From Aquimonas sp964586455 (GTDB lineage: Bacteria; Pseudomonadota; Gammaproteobacteria; Xanthomonadales; Xanthomonadaceae), in contig CAZPHV010000015.1 of NCBI GenBank assembly GCA_964586455.1, positions 1-64,000 on the forward strand: DNA of 64,000 bases, given 5' to 3'. The notes under the pieces were generated by a model. The model did not search any database. It worked only from the letters and a program-made list of their open reading frames with translations, and was not told the origin of the DNA. The position numbers and the translations under genes were made by a program. Shown in pieces: positions 23,061-32,410 of the stretch (the stretch's first letter is position 1; each line of letters begins with the position of its first letter).

Positions 23061-24647
23061 TCACTCCCACTCGATCGTCGCCGGCGGCTTGCCGCTGATG
23101 TCGTAGACCACGCGGCTCACCCCGCGCAGCTCATTGACGATGCGGCGCGCGACGCGGTCGAGGAAGTCGTAGGGGAGATGCGCCCAGTGGGCGGTCATGA
23201 AGTCGATGGTCTCAACGGCGCGGAGTGCAATCACCCATTCGTAGGCGCGGGCATCGCCGACTACTCCGACCGACTTGACCGGTAGGAACACAGCGAAGGC
23301 CTGACTGACGCGGTCGTAGAGGTCGGCGCGGCGCAGCTCTTCGATGAAAATGTGGTCGGCCTTGGCGAGCAGATCGGCGTATTCGGGCTTGACCTCGCCG
23401 AGGATGCGCACGCCCAGGCCCGGGCCCGGGAACGGGTGGCGGTAGACCATGTGCCGCGGCAGGCCAAGGGCTACGCCGAGGCGGCGCACTTCATCCTTGA
23501 ACAGTTCGCGCAGCGGCTCGACCAGGCCGAGCTTCATGTGCTCGGGCAGGCCACCCACATTGTGGTGGCTCTTGATGACGTGGGCCTTGCCGGTCTTGCT
23601 GCCGGCGGACTCGATCACGTCGGGGTAGATGGTGCCTTGGGCCAGCCACTTGATGTTGCTGAGCTTGGAGGCTTCTTCGTCGAAGATCTCGACGAACAGG
23701 CGGCCGATGATCTTGCGCTTGGTTTCGGGGTCTTCGACGCCCGACAGTGCTGCGTAGTAACGATCGCGCGCATTGACGCGGGTGACCTTGATGCCCATGC
23801 CGCCGGCCTGCTCGTTGGCAGCGAACATCTGCATCACCTGGTCACCTTCCTGATAGCGCAGCAGGCCGGTGTCGACAAACACGCAGGTCAAACGATCGCC
23901 AAGAGCGCGATGCAGCAGGGCGGCGACCACGCTGGAATCGACGCCACCCGACAAGCCGAGCAGCACGTCGCCCTCGCCCACCTGGGCGCGCACGCGCTCG
24001 ATCTGGTCGTCGATGATGTTGGCGGCGGTCCACAGGGTTGCGCAGCCGCACAGGTCGACCACGAAGCGCCGCAGCATGTCGGTACCGGACTTGGTGTGGG
24101 TAACCTCGGGATGGAACTGCACGCCGTACCAGCGCCGAGCTTCGTCGGCCATTGCGACGATCGCCACGCTCTCGGTGCGTGCGGTAATGCGGAAACCTGG
24201 CGGCACCGAAGTCACGCGGTCGCCATGGCTCATCCACACATCGAGCCGCGGCGGTGAGCCGGGGTGGTCCTTTAGATCGTCGAGCAGGCCGCAGGGCGCG
24301 CTGACCTCAACCTCGGCATAGCCGAACTCGCGCTCATGCCCGGCCTCCACACTGCCGCCGAGCTGCATCGACATCGTCTGCATGCCGTAGCAGATGCCGA
24401 GCAGCGGCACGCCGGCGTCGAACACCTGCTGCGGCGCACGCGGTGAATCGGCCTCGACGGTCGACTCAGGGCCACCCGAGAGGATGATGCCCTTGGCACC
24501 CCAGGCGGCGATCTCGGCGGGGTCGTGATCCCAAGCCCAGATCTCGCAGTAGACCCCGATCTCGCGAATGCGCCGGGCGATCAGCTGGGTGTACTGCGCG
24601 CCGAAGTCGAGGATCAGGATTTTGTCGCTGTGGATGTCTGGGAGCAT
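23061..24647 (-). CDS. guaA: GMP synthase (glutamine-hydrolysing)
   Basis: This gene encodes 528 residues. The enzyme converts XMP to GMP using glutamine and ATP. The class I amidotransferase domain has the nucleophile in GICYGMQ and the His-Glu pair in FHPEV. The ATP pyrophosphatase domain has the SGGVDSSV loop, and the C-terminal dimerisation domain ends PPATIEWE. The start at ATG 24647 matches known Xanthomonas-type N-termini (IHSDKILILDFGAQYT); the upstream extension is repeat-derived. It lies downstream of guaB, and its 3' side borders the defence island. Confidence 0.97.
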   Translation of the reverse strand: MLPDIHSDKILILDFGAQYTQLIARRIREIGVYCEIWAWDHDPAEIAAWGAKGIILSGGPESTVEADSPRAPQQVFDAGVPLLGICYGMQTMSMQLGGSVEAGHEREFGYAEVEVSAPCGLLDDLKDHPGSPPRLDVWMSHGDRVTSVPPGFRITARTESVAIVAMADEARRWYGVQFHPEVTHTKSGTDMLRRFVVDLCGCATLWTAANIIDDQIERVRAQVGEGDVLLGLSGGVDSSVVAALLHRALGDRLTCVFVDTGLLRYQEGDQVMQMFAANEQAGGMGIKVTRVNARDRYYAALSGVEDPETKRKIIGRLFVEIFDEEASKLSNIKWLAQGTIYPDVIESAGSKTGKAHVIKSHHNVGGLPEHMKLGLVEPLRELFKDEVRRLGVALGLPRHMVYRHPFPGPGLGVRILGEVKPEYADLLAKADHIFIEELRRADLYDRVSQAFAVFLPVKSVGVVGDARAYEWVIALRAVETIDFMTAHWAHLPYDFLDRVARRIVNELRGVSRVVYDISGKPPATIEWE

Positions 24648-24834
24648 GGGATTCGGGATTCGGGATTGGGGATTCGTAGGAGCCAAAGAGCGTCGCAAGC
24701 GCTACGCTCGCCGTGAACGCATAGGACACGGCCGAAACTCAGTTCGAAGCGGTGACGCGGCGGGTGCAACTCAAGCCGGGAGTGTGGTCGAAACGAATCC
24801 CCAATCCCGAATCCCGAATCCCGCCGCGCAAGCG
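24648..24834. repeat. guaB-guaA spacer with inverted REP-like copies
   Basis: Two copies of the tandem motif attcgggattcgggattggg (24650-24680, and inverted at 24795-24830) face each other. They could fold into a long hairpin between the two genes. The same motif recurs at about 43154-43190. These are dispersed intergenic repeats of Lysobacterales genomes. Confidence 0.6.
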
Positions 24835-26289
24835 TCAGCTTGCGCGGTAATTCGGCGGCTCCTTGGTGATCTGCACGTCGTGCACATGGCTTTCGCGGAC
24901 GCCGGCGTTGGTGACGCGGACGAAGCTCGGCGTGGTGCGCATGTCTTCGATGCTGGCGCAGCCGACGTAGCCCATCGAGGCGCGCAGGCCGCCGGCGAGC
25001 TGGTGGACGATGTTGCGCACCGAGCCGCGGTAGGGCACGCGGCCTTCGATACCTTCGGGAACGAGCTTGTCGGCGTCGGAGGCGTCCTGGAAGTAGCGGT
25101 CCTTGCTGCCCTGCTCCATCGCACCCAGGCTGCCCATGCCGCGGTAGCTCTTGTAGCTTCTTCCCTGGAACAGTTCAGTCTCTCCCGGGCTTTCTTCGGT
25201 GCCGGCGAACAGGCCGCCGATCATCACCGTGGAGGCGCCGGCGGCAATCGCCTTGGCGATGTCGCCCGAGTAGCGGATGCCGCCGTCGGCGATCAGCGGG
25301 ATCTGGTCCTTCAACGCGGTGGCGACCATATCGATGGCGGTGATCTGCGGCACGCCGACACCGGCGACGATGCGGGTGGTGCAGATCGAGCCGGGGCCGA
25401 CGCCTACCTTCACTGCATCGGCACCGTGGTCGAGGAGGGCCAGCGCGGCCTCACCGGTGACGATGTTGCCGCCGATCACCTGCACGTTCGGGAAGTTCTT
25501 CTTGACCCAGCGCACGCGGTCCAGCACGCCCTGCGAGTGGCCGTGCGCGGTGTCGACCACGATCACGTCGACGCCGGCCTGCACCAGCGCATTGACGCGC
25601 GCTTCGGTGTCGCCGCCCACGCCGACCGCGGCACCGACCAGCAGCTGCTCATCACTGTCTTTGGCGGCGTTCGGGTTGTCGCGGGCTTTCTGGATGTCCT
25701 TGACAGTGATCAGGCCGCGCAGGGCGAACTGATCGTCCACCACCAGAACCTTTTCGATGCGGTGCTGGTGCATCAGGCTGAGCACTTCGTCGTCGCTGGC
25801 GCCCTCGCCCACCGTAACGAGCTTGCCCTTGGCGGTCATGATCGCGCTGACCGGGGCGTCCAGGCGCTTCTCGAAGCGCATGTCGCGGCTGGTGACGATG
25901 CCGACCAGCTGGTTGCCGTCGACCACCGGCACACCTGAGATGTTGCGCTTGCGGGTCAGCGTGATGACTTCGCCGATGGTGGTGTTCGGGCCCACGGTGA
26001 AGGGCTCACGGATCACGCCGGCTTCGAAGTTCTTGACGTGCTGCACGTGCAGGGCCTGTTCGGCCACGCCCATGTTCTTGTGCAGGATGCCGATGCCGCC
26101 GAGCTGGGCCATGGCGATGGCGAGCTTGGCTTCGGTCACGGTGTCCATGGCGGCGGACACGATGGGGAGATTGAGCTTGAGTCCGCGCGTGAGCCGAGTT
26201 GCCAGGCTGACGTCCTTGGGGAGCACCACGGAGTGGGCGGGAATGAGCGAGACGTCGTCGAAGGTCAGTGCTTCAACCTGGATGCGCAT
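24835..26289 (-). CDS. guaB: IMP dehydrogenase
   Basis: This 484-residue enzyme oxidises IMP to XMP with NAD, the committed step of guanine nucleotide synthesis. The catalytic loop is GPGSICTTR with the thioimidate cysteine. The mobile flap follows (YRGMGSLGAM), and a pair of CBS domains occupies roughly residues 90-205. The start at ATG 26289 gives the standard N-terminus MRIQVEALTFDDV. An upstream in-frame ATG would add 11 unconserved residues. It is transcribed with guaA. Confidence 0.97.
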   Translation of the reverse strand: MRIQVEALTFDDVSLIPAHSVVLPKDVSLATRLTRGLKLNLPIVSAAMDTVTEAKLAIAMAQLGGIGILHKNMGVAEQALHVQHVKNFEAGVIREPFTVGPNTTIGEVITLTRKRNISGVPVVDGNQLVGIVTSRDMRFEKRLDAPVSAIMTAKGKLVTVGEGASDDEVLSLMHQHRIEKVLVVDDQFALRGLITVKDIQKARDNPNAAKDSDEQLLVGAAVGVGGDTEARVNALVQAGVDVIVVDTAHGHSQGVLDRVRWVKKNFPNVQVIGGNIVTGEAALALLDHGADAVKVGVGPGSICTTRIVAGVGVPQITAIDMVATALKDQIPLIADGGIRYSGDIAKAIAAGASTVMIGGLFAGTEESPGETELFQGRSYKSYRGMGSLGAMEQGSKDRYFQDASDADKLVPEGIEGRVPYRGSVRNIVHQLAGGLRASMGYVGCASIEDMRTTPSFVRVTNAGVRESHVHDVQITKEPPNYRAS

Positions 26290-26443
26290 GCGGCGGGCTC
26301 CGGAGGCGATGAAGCGCGACATTATAGGCCGGGCGACACGGGCGGCGTTAGCGCTGTTTGGGGGGATTGCTTTGGCCAGACTTTGAGTCTGGAGCTGGGC
26401 GAGCCGTTGTGAGCTTGCGCGAGGTTTACCCCCTCTCCCCCGG

Positions 26444-26468
26444 CCCCTCTCCCACGAGGGGAGAGGGG
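26444..26468. repeat. REP-like palindrome
   Basis: A 10-bp stem (cccctctccc with gggagagggg) lies between dctM and guaB. Related palindromes occur at about 43313-43340 and 44700-44728. Dispersed copies of this form often serve as transcript terminators or stabilisers. Confidence 0.55.
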
Positions 26469-26520
26469 AGAAAGGCGAGCGGCCAACTGCGCTTGATGAT
26501 GAGGCGGCTGAACCCGGCGC

Positions 26521-27795
26521 CTACAAGAGAGCCAGCGACAGCCAGGGCACATAGGTGATCAGCATGAGCGCCAGCAGCAGGATCAGAAAGAACGGCAGGC
26601 AGGCGCGTACCAGCGTGCCGATCGGCACCTTGAAGCGGTAGCTCGCGATGAACAGGTTCATGCCGACCGGCGGGGTGAAGTAGCCGAGCTGCAGATTGGC
26701 CAGCATCAGCACGCCCAGATGCACCGGGTGGATGCCATAGCCCAGTGCGATCGGCACCAGCAGGGGCACCAGAATGACGATGGCGGCAAACACGTCCAGC
26801 AGCATGCCGACCGCGAGCAGGAACAGGTTCAAGGCCAGCAGGAACGTCAGCGGGCTGGAGATCACGCTCTGGATCCACGCGAACAGCCGCGTCGGCACCT
26901 CGGCATCCACCAGCCAGTTCGACAGCGCCAGCGCGGCGCCGAGGATGATCAGGATCGCGCCGACCATGCGCATCGACTCGGCCAGCAGGCTGGGCAACCT
27001 TGTGAACCCGATCTCGCGGCGGATCAACACGGTCACCGCCAGCACGTAGAGGGCGGTGATGGCAGCCGCTTCCGACGCCGCCAGCGCGCCGGAGTAGATC
27101 GCGCCGAGCACCAGAACGGGCAGCGGGATTTCCCAGGCCGCCTCGCGCGCGGCGTCGAGCACGCGCCGCCATGAGAACACCTGCGTGCGCGCAGGCAAGG
27201 CGCGGCCCTGCCAGGCCGCATAGGTCCCGAGCAGAACGATCATCAGCAGCCCGGGCAGGATGCCGGCGATGAACAGGTCTTCGATGCTGACCGAGGGCGT
27301 TGTGGCGAGCTGGCCAGCGACGAAGCCGTACAGAATCAGCGGCAGCGAAGGCGCGAACAGCAGGCCCAGGCTGCCGGCACTGGTGACCAGACCCAGATTG
27401 AAGCGCTCGTCAAAGCCGGCGGCCTTCAGCGCCGGATACAGCAGCGCACCCATCGCCACGATGGTGACGCCAGAGGCGCCGGTAAAGGCCGTGAACAGCG
27501 CACAGGCGAACAGGCCGACGATGGCGATGCCGCCAGGCAGCCAGCCCAACAGGGCATCGGAGAGTTTCAGCAGACGCTGCGGGGCGCGGCTCTCGGCCAG
27601 CAGGTAGCCGGCCAGGGTGAACAGAGGAATCGCGGTCAGCCCCGGCATGCCGGCCAGCCGGTGGAATTCCACCGCCACCACGGTCAGGTCGTAGCCGGCC
27701 TGATGGAAACCGATAAAGGCCGCACCGAGGATCAACACGAACAAGGGCGCGCCGAGCAGTGCCGCGACGAGCAGCAACAGCCACAGCCAGCTCAT
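26521..27795 (-). CDS. dctM: TRAP transporter large membrane subunit
   Basis: This is a 424-residue DctM-family protein of the ion transporter superfamily with about 12 membrane helices. Family features include the duplicated loops with FTAFTGASGVTI and TPPVGMNLF. It moves an organic acid across the inner membrane, driven by a sodium gradient, together with the small subunit and the periplasmic binding protein. It overlaps dctQ by ATGA and ends the operon tatT-dctP-dctQ-dctM. The substrate is unknown. Confidence 0.92.
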   Translation of the reverse strand: MSWLWLLLLVAALLGAPLFVLILGAAFIGFHQAGYDLTVVAVEFHRLAGMPGLTAIPLFTLAGYLLAESRAPQRLLKLSDALLGWLPGGIAIVGLFACALFTAFTGASGVTIVAMGALLYPALKAAGFDERFNLGLVTSAGSLGLLFAPSLPLILYGFVAGQLATTPSVSIEDLFIAGILPGLLMIVLLGTYAAWQGRALPARTQVFSWRRVLDAAREAAWEIPLPVLVLGAIYSGALAASEAAAITALYVLAVTVLIRREIGFTRLPSLLAESMRMVGAILIILGAALALSNWLVDAEVPTRLFAWIQSVISSPLTFLLALNLFLLAVGMLLDVFAAIVILVPLLVPIALGYGIHPVHLGVLMLANLQLGYFTPPVGMNLFIASYRFKVPIGTLVRACLPFFLILLLALMLITYVPWLSLALL

Positions 27796-28286
27796 GCTGC
27801 GCCGCCCTCATCTGCCGGAGCATCGCGCGGCGGGCCCAGCAGTACAGCGATCAGAAAGCGCAGGCTGAGTACGGCGAAGCCGAACGGGATGATCAGCATG
27901 CCGACCCAGCTCGGCAGCCCGGCGAACAGTACGCCTGGCGCCTCGCGTTCAAGTTCGATCAGGCTCCAGCCGTACCAGGCCATCGCAGCGCATACGGCCG
28001 CGGCGATCAGCTGCGCGAGCGCCCAGATGATGCGCCGCCCCAGCGGCGGCAGCAGCCGCGGCAGCAGGTCGAGCGCCAGGTGACGACGTTCGCGTGCGGC
28101 CCCCAGCGCGCCCAGCAGGGCGATCCAAAGCACCAGGGTGCGTTGCACGGTTTCACCCTCGATCCAGCCGGTATCGGCGAGCCAGCGCAGCCCGATCTGA
28201 GCGACCGCGAGCGCGAGCAGCAACAGCAGCAGGCCCGCGAGCAGGGCGTCCTCCAGCCGGTGCAGGTTGCGCAGCAGTCGAAGCAC
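27792..28286 (-). CDS. dctQ: TRAP transporter small membrane subunit
   Basis: This 164-residue protein has four membrane helices, with the DctQ pattern ERRHLALDLL in the second cytoplasmic loop. The GTG start at 28286, 11 bases after the dctP stop, is preferred because the much longer open frame would run inside dctP and gives a non-membrane, unconserved leader. It forms the membrane complex with dctM. Confidence 0.85.
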   Translation of the reverse strand: MLRLLRNLHRLEDALLAGLLLLLLALAVAQIGLRWLADTGWIEGETVQRTLVLWIALLGALGAARERRHLALDLLPRLLPPLGRRIIWALAQLIAAAVCAAMAWYGWSLIELEREAPGVLFAGLPSWVGMLIIPFGFAVLSLRFLIAVLLGPPRDAPADEGGAA

Positions 28287-28296
28287 GCAGGTCAGC

Positions 28297-29277
28297 TCAG
28301 GGCGCCGCGGCGGGTACGCGGCTGACCACGGCGTCGACCATTTCGGCGCTGAGCTCCTTGCGCTCAACCATCGACTGGCGCACCGACAGGCCCACATCGC
28401 GCCAACGCGCGAGCTCGGCGGCATCGGGAGTGAACACGGCGACACCTTCCGCCTTCAGCGCTGCCATCGCGCTGACGTCAGCGCGCTGGTTTTCGACATC
28501 GAGCCGCTGTGAAGCCTTGCCGAAGGCCTCCAGAACGATCGCCCTGTCCGGCTCGCTCAAGCGCGCGAACGAGCGATTGTCCAGCACCACGAAACCCACG
28601 ACGTAAGCCAAGGGCGCATCGAACAGGTGCTTGATCCGCGTATGCCACTGCAGGGCGATGGCACCGGCCGGGGTATTGCCGACGATGTCGATCATCCCGG
28701 TCTGCAGGCTGGTGAACACATCCGAGAGCGGCAGCGGAATCGGGCTGACTCCTCCCGCGCTGAAGGTTCGCTCGGAGATCTTGTCGCTGTTGGGAACCCA
28801 CACCTTGCCCGAGCGCAGATGCTCGATGCTCTGCAGCGGCTTGCTGCTCATCATGTAGGCGAAACCCACGCCGGAAATGCTGAGCACTTCGAAGCCCTTG
28901 TCGCGGACGCCAGATTTCAGCATCGGATCGACCTCGGCGCGCACTGCCGAGATCTGGGTGTGGTTTTCGAACAGGAACGGCAGGCCATATACGACCGCGT
29001 CTGGGTACACCAGTGAAAGCTCACTGGCCGTCAGCGCCCCGCCCTGCAGCTGACCCAGGCGGATCTTGCGCATCACCGTTGCGTCGTCCCCCATCACGCC
29101 GCCGGGGTAGTAGCGAAACTCGACGCGGCCGTCAGTGCGCTGCTTGACCTCGTCGGCGGCTGCGCGCATCTCACGCAGCCAGCCGGAACCTTCAGGGGCG
29201 AGCGTGGCGATCTTGAAACTCTGAGCCTGGGCCAGCGGCGCAAGCAGGACAAACATGGCAAGCAGTAGAAAACGCAT
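28297..29277 (-). CDS. dctP: TRAP transporter substrate-binding protein
   Basis: This is a 326-residue periplasmic protein. The signal peptide is cleaved after LAQA near residue 18. The body shows the DctP-family features: KIATLAPEGSGW, the GD-DATVMRKIRLGQL helix, the LPFLF segment and a Gly-Asn-Thr-Pro ligand-site turn. An arginine that normally binds the substrate carboxylate lies mid-protein. It follows the TatT lipoprotein gene by 12 bases, marking this as a TatT-type TRAP system. Confidence 0.9.
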   Translation of the reverse strand: MRFLLLAMFVLLAPLAQAQSFKIATLAPEGSGWLREMRAAADEVKQRTDGRVEFRYYPGGVMGDDATVMRKIRLGQLQGGALTASELSLVYPDAVVYGLPFLFENHTQISAVRAEVDPMLKSGVRDKGFEVLSISGVGFAYMMSSKPLQSIEHLRSGKVWVPNSDKISERTFSAGGVSPIPLPLSDVFTSLQTGMIDIVGNTPAGAIALQWHTRIKHLFDAPLAYVVGFVVLDNRSFARLSEPDRAIVLEAFGKASQRLDVENQRADVSAMAALKAEGVAVFTPDAAELARWRDVGLSVRQSMVERKELSAEMVDAVVSRVPAAAP

Positions 29278-29289
29278 CAGAAACTCCGC

Positions 29290-30255
29290 TCAGAAATAGT
29301 TCTTCGAGTCATCCAGCAAGGCCCGCGCCTGGGCCTGTGCAAGCGTATTCATCAGCGTCAGACCGGGCGCGCGAGGGTCGGCCGCCAGCACGGTCTGCAG
29401 CTGCGCATCGTGCAGTTCCTGATCGAACACCAGTCGCGCGTAGTGCCGGGCCAGCAAGGTGCGTGCCATCAAATTGCGACCACCGGATAGCTCGATCGCC
29501 CGCTCGAAGGCGGCTCTGCCCTGCTCAGGTTGGCCACCGACAGCGGCCGGGCGCAGAGAGTTCAGCACGCCCAAGTAGACGAAGGGCATCCCCTGATCGA
29601 GGGAGGGATCCAGCGCGACGGCGCGCTCCAGCAGCAGGCTCACGCGCGGGATGGCGGCGATCGCCGCGTAGTCGTCGCTGTGGGTCTGGATGTAGCCCGC
29701 CCAGGCGCTGCCCAGCAGATACAGGCTGGCGGCACTGCCCTCGCCCGACTGCGCTGCCACCGCGATCTCCCACGCGTCGAAGGGGCCCTTGAAGGCAGCG
29801 CACAGCGCCGGCTGGTCGATGCAGGTGGCGCGCTGGGCATAGTCGAACGCCCGCTTCGACAGGCGCGCCGCACGCTCGGGTTCGCGAACGAAATTGCCGG
29901 CGTAGGCACCGTACAGACGCGCCGCGGCGCGCAGTGTGCCGGCATTGTCGGGGTCGCCTTCCAGCAGGCCATCGAGCAGCAGCAGATACGCCGGCAGACC
30001 TTCGGCCACGGTATCCGGGTCATCCTGATTGAGGATTCCCCTGCCCAGGTTGTCGGCGAAGCGTTCCGTGGCACGGTTGACCATCGACGCACAACCAGAC
30101 AGCAGACACAGGCCGACGACCACTGCAGCAGCACGCAGCGCAGGGCTCAGCCGTGTGTGTCGAGCGTCGGATCGGGCCACTCGATACTGCGCCGCGTGAT
30201 CTTGGAGCGCGTGGTCTTGACCTGCGCGCGAATGGGTCAGAGTTGTTCGAATCAT
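29290..30255 (-). CDS. TatT-family TRAP-associated lipoprotein
   Basis: This gene encodes 321 residues from the ATG at 30255, which has a GGGAG site. The longer frame to 30312 is rejected. A lipobox LLSGC places the protein in a membrane as a lipoprotein. The rest is helical TPR-like sequence of the TatT family first described in Treponema pallidum, where a trimer of TatT is thought to work with the DctP-type protein on hydrophobic ligands. Its position upstream of dctPQM fits this partnership. Confidence 0.85.
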   Translation of the reverse strand: MIRTTLTHSRAGQDHALQDHAAQYRVARSDARHTRLSPALRAAAVVVGLCLLSGCASMVNRATERFADNLGRGILNQDDPDTVAEGLPAYLLLLDGLLEGDPDNAGTLRAAARLYGAYAGNFVREPERAARLSKRAFDYAQRATCIDQPALCAAFKGPFDAWEIAVAAQSGEGSAASLYLLGSAWAGYIQTHSDDYAAIAAIPRVSLLLERAVALDPSLDQGMPFVYLGVLNSLRPAAVGGQPEQGRAAFERAIELSGGRNLMARTLLARHYARLVFDQELHDAQLQTVLAADPRAPGLTLMNTLAQAQARALLDDSKNYF

Positions 30256-30322
30256 GGCGAGGCTCCCTGCCAACGGCCAGTGTCCACGGAGCAGGCGACG
30301 GTTACGTGACACGCGGCGCGCA

Positions 30323-31192
30323 TCAAGCGGGGTTCAGCTCGCGCAGCAGGCTCGCTTCCCAGGTGTTCTGCATCAGCGTCGCCACGGTCATCGGGCCCAC
30401 GCCGCCGGGCACCGGAGTGATCCAGCTGGCGCGCTGGACGGCTGCTTCGAAGCCGACGTCACCCGTCAGACTGCCATCGGGCAAGCGATTGATTCCGACG
30501 TCGATGACCACCGCGCCGGGCTTGATCCACTCGCCTGCCACCAGGCCGGGCTTGCCGACGGCGACCACGACGATGTCGGCGGCTTCGACGTGCTGGCGCA
30601 GGGTCTCGCGCGGGGTGAAGCGGTGACAGCAGACCGTGGTGCAACCGGCGATCAACAGCTCCAACGCCATCGGCCGGCCGACGTGATTTGACACCCCGAC
30701 GATCACCGCTTGCTGGCCGCGGACCGGGCGATCGGTGTGGCTGAGCAGATGCACGATGCCTTTCGGGGTGCAGGGCCGCAGGCCCAGCTGGCGCAGGGCG
30801 AGGCGGCCGACGTTTTCTGGATGGAAGCCGTCGACATCCTTGCGTGGATCGATCCGGTTCAAGACCGCCTGCGCATCGACATGCGCGGGCAAGGGCAACT
30901 GCACGAGGATGCCGTCCACCGCGGGGTCCGCGTTCAAGCGATCGATCAGCGTCGCCAGCTCCACCTGCGGCGTATCGGCCGGCAGGTCGAAGTCGAAGCT
31001 CGCATAGCCGACCCGCTCACAGGCGCGGCGCTTGTTGCGCACATAGACGGATGAAGCGGGGTCGGCCCCGACCAGCACCACGGCAAGCCCCGGCGGGGGG
31101 CGCCCACCGGCGACGCGATCACGCACGCGACGCGCGAGGTCGGACAGCAATTCTTCGGCGATGCGCTTGCCGTCGAGCAGGCGTGCGGTCAT
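30323..31192 (-). CDS. folD: Methylene-THF dehydrogenase/cyclohydrolase
   Basis: The 289-residue bifunctional enzyme interconverts 5,10-methylene-, methenyl- and 10-formyl-tetrahydrofolate using NADP. The sequence shows YVRNK with the cyclohydrolase lysine, DGILVQLPLP, DVDGFHP, the nucleotide-binding VIVGVSNHVGRPMA (the usual GRS is HV-GRP here) and the C-terminal PVPGGVGPMT. Serine replaces little else of note. The length is standard. It appears monocistronic. Confidence 0.96.
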   Translation of the reverse strand: MTARLLDGKRIAEELLSDLARRVRDRVAGGRPPPGLAVVLVGADPASSVYVRNKRRACERVGYASFDFDLPADTPQVELATLIDRLNADPAVDGILVQLPLPAHVDAQAVLNRIDPRKDVDGFHPENVGRLALRQLGLRPCTPKGIVHLLSHTDRPVRGQQAVIVGVSNHVGRPMALELLIAGCTTVCCHRFTPRETLRQHVEAADIVVVAVGKPGLVAGEWIKPGAVVIDVGINRLPDGSLTGDVGFEAAVQRASWITPVPGGVGPMTVATLMQNTWEASLLRELNPA

Positions 31193-31291
31193 GGGAGGGA
31201 CTCAGCGTCAAAGCCGGCAATTATCACATAGCACGAGCCCTGCCCCACCCAAGCCGCACTGCCGTGACTTTGCAAGTTCAAGCTCAGCGCG

Positions 31292-32410
31292 CTACGCGCC
31301 ACCACTGCAGAACAGGCGATAGTCCGCAAAGCCCGGAAACGCACGACCCGGCGCACACACCATGCACCCGGGGTCAGCCGGTACGCCGATTTCGCGGAAA
31401 CGCAGCTCGAGCGCGTCGACGCTGAGCACGCGCCCGTCGAGCACGCGGCCGATGCCGAGCAGGTACTTCAAGGCTTCATTGGCCTGCAGAAGCCCAACCA
31501 AACCGGGCAGCACCCCCAGCACGCCGGCCTCGGCACAGTTGGGGGCGTCCAGGGGAGGCTCGGGAAACAGGCAGCGGTAGCACGGCGACTTCCCGCGCCG
31601 CAGTCCTGCGGCGAACACTCCGACCTGACCGCTGAAGCGCTCCACCGCGCCATAAATCATCGGCAAAGCCAGCTTCACGCAGGCGTCGGAAACCAGGTAA
31701 CGCGTAGGAAAGTTGTCGCTGCCGTCGATCACCAGCCCGACGCCGTCGAACAGGCGCTCGATATTGCTGGCGTCCAGTCGACTCGCCCGCGTGTCGAGAT
31801 CCAGATGCGGGTTCAGCGCAAGCAGTCGTTCACGCGCAGAATCAACTTTGAACTCGCCGACTGCGGCATCGGTATGCAGCACCTGTCGCTGCAGATTGCT
31901 GCGATCAACGCGATCATCATCGATCAGGCGGATGTGCCCGACTCCGGCCGCCGCCAAATACAGCGCAACCGGCGAGCCCAGCCCACCGGCTCCCACGATC
32001 GCCACGCGCGCGCGCTGCAGGCGGCGCTGGCCTTCAAGGCCCACTTGCGGCAGGCGCAGATGACGATCAAAGCGCTCCAGGAAATCTGGCGACTCCTGTG
32101 CGCCTGCCCACGGCAGGCCCTGCGCGCGCCACAGGCCGCAGCCTCCGCGCACCGAAGCCACATTCGAATAGCCGAGCGCACGAAGTTCAGAGGCAGCGCG
32201 CAGCGAGCGCATTCCGGCCGCGCAGATCAGCAGCACTTCGCTGTCCGGCTCGGCAAAGCCGCGGATGTCGATACTCACCCGGGCCAGCGGCAACGCGAGT
32301 GCGGCGGTCGGCAGCCCAGCTGCACGCTCGCTGTCTTCGCGAACGTCGATCAGCAGTGCGCCTGCCTGCTGGCGCGCCAGTGCTTCGCGCGGCTGAAGTT
32401 CGCGGATCAC
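31292..32410 (-). CDS. moeB: MoeB-type adenylyltransferase with N-terminal rhodanese domain
   Basis: This is a 372-residue E1-like enzyme that adenylates the C-terminus of the small MoaD subunit in molybdopterin synthesis. Residues about 1-105 are a rhodanese domain with a cysteine in LLICAAGMRS, so sulfur transfer may be built in. The ThiF/MoeB domain has GAGGLGSP for ATP, DNFPTRYL, a cysteine in NCAEAGVLG, and two zinc CxxC motifs (CYRC and CMVC). The GTG start at 32410 overlaps the upstream stop as GTGA. Most MoeB homologues with rhodanese carry it at the C-terminus, so this order is notable. Confidence 0.88.
   Translation of the reverse strand: MIRELQPREALARQQAGALLIDVREDSERAAGLPTAALALPLARVSIDIRGFAEPDSEVLLICAAGMRSLRAASELRALGYSNVASVRGGCGLWRAQGLPWAGAQESPDFLERFDRHLRLPQVGLEGQRRLQRARVAIVGAGGLGSPVALYLAAAGVGHIRLIDDDRVDRSNLQRQVLHTDAAVGEFKVDSARERLLALNPHLDLDTRASRLDASNIERLFDGVGLVIDGSDNFPTRYLVSDACVKLALPMIYGAVERFSGQVGVFAAGLRRGKSPCYRCLFPEPPLDAPNCAEAGVLGVLPGLVGLLQANEALKYLLGIGRVLDGRVLSVDALELRFREIGVPADPGCMVCAPGRAFPGFADYRLFCSGGA

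Noticed and set aside
23061..23100. An attachment site in the 3' end of guaA for an integrative element
   Set aside because: The position is a known insertion hot spot, but I found no second copy of the guaA end near 13700-15660 and no integrase gene.
30240..30260. tRNA-like T-arm sequence (gttcgaatc)
   Set aside because: No acceptor stem or anticodon arm surrounds it, and it lies at the start of the TatT gene. No tRNA was found anywhere in the window.
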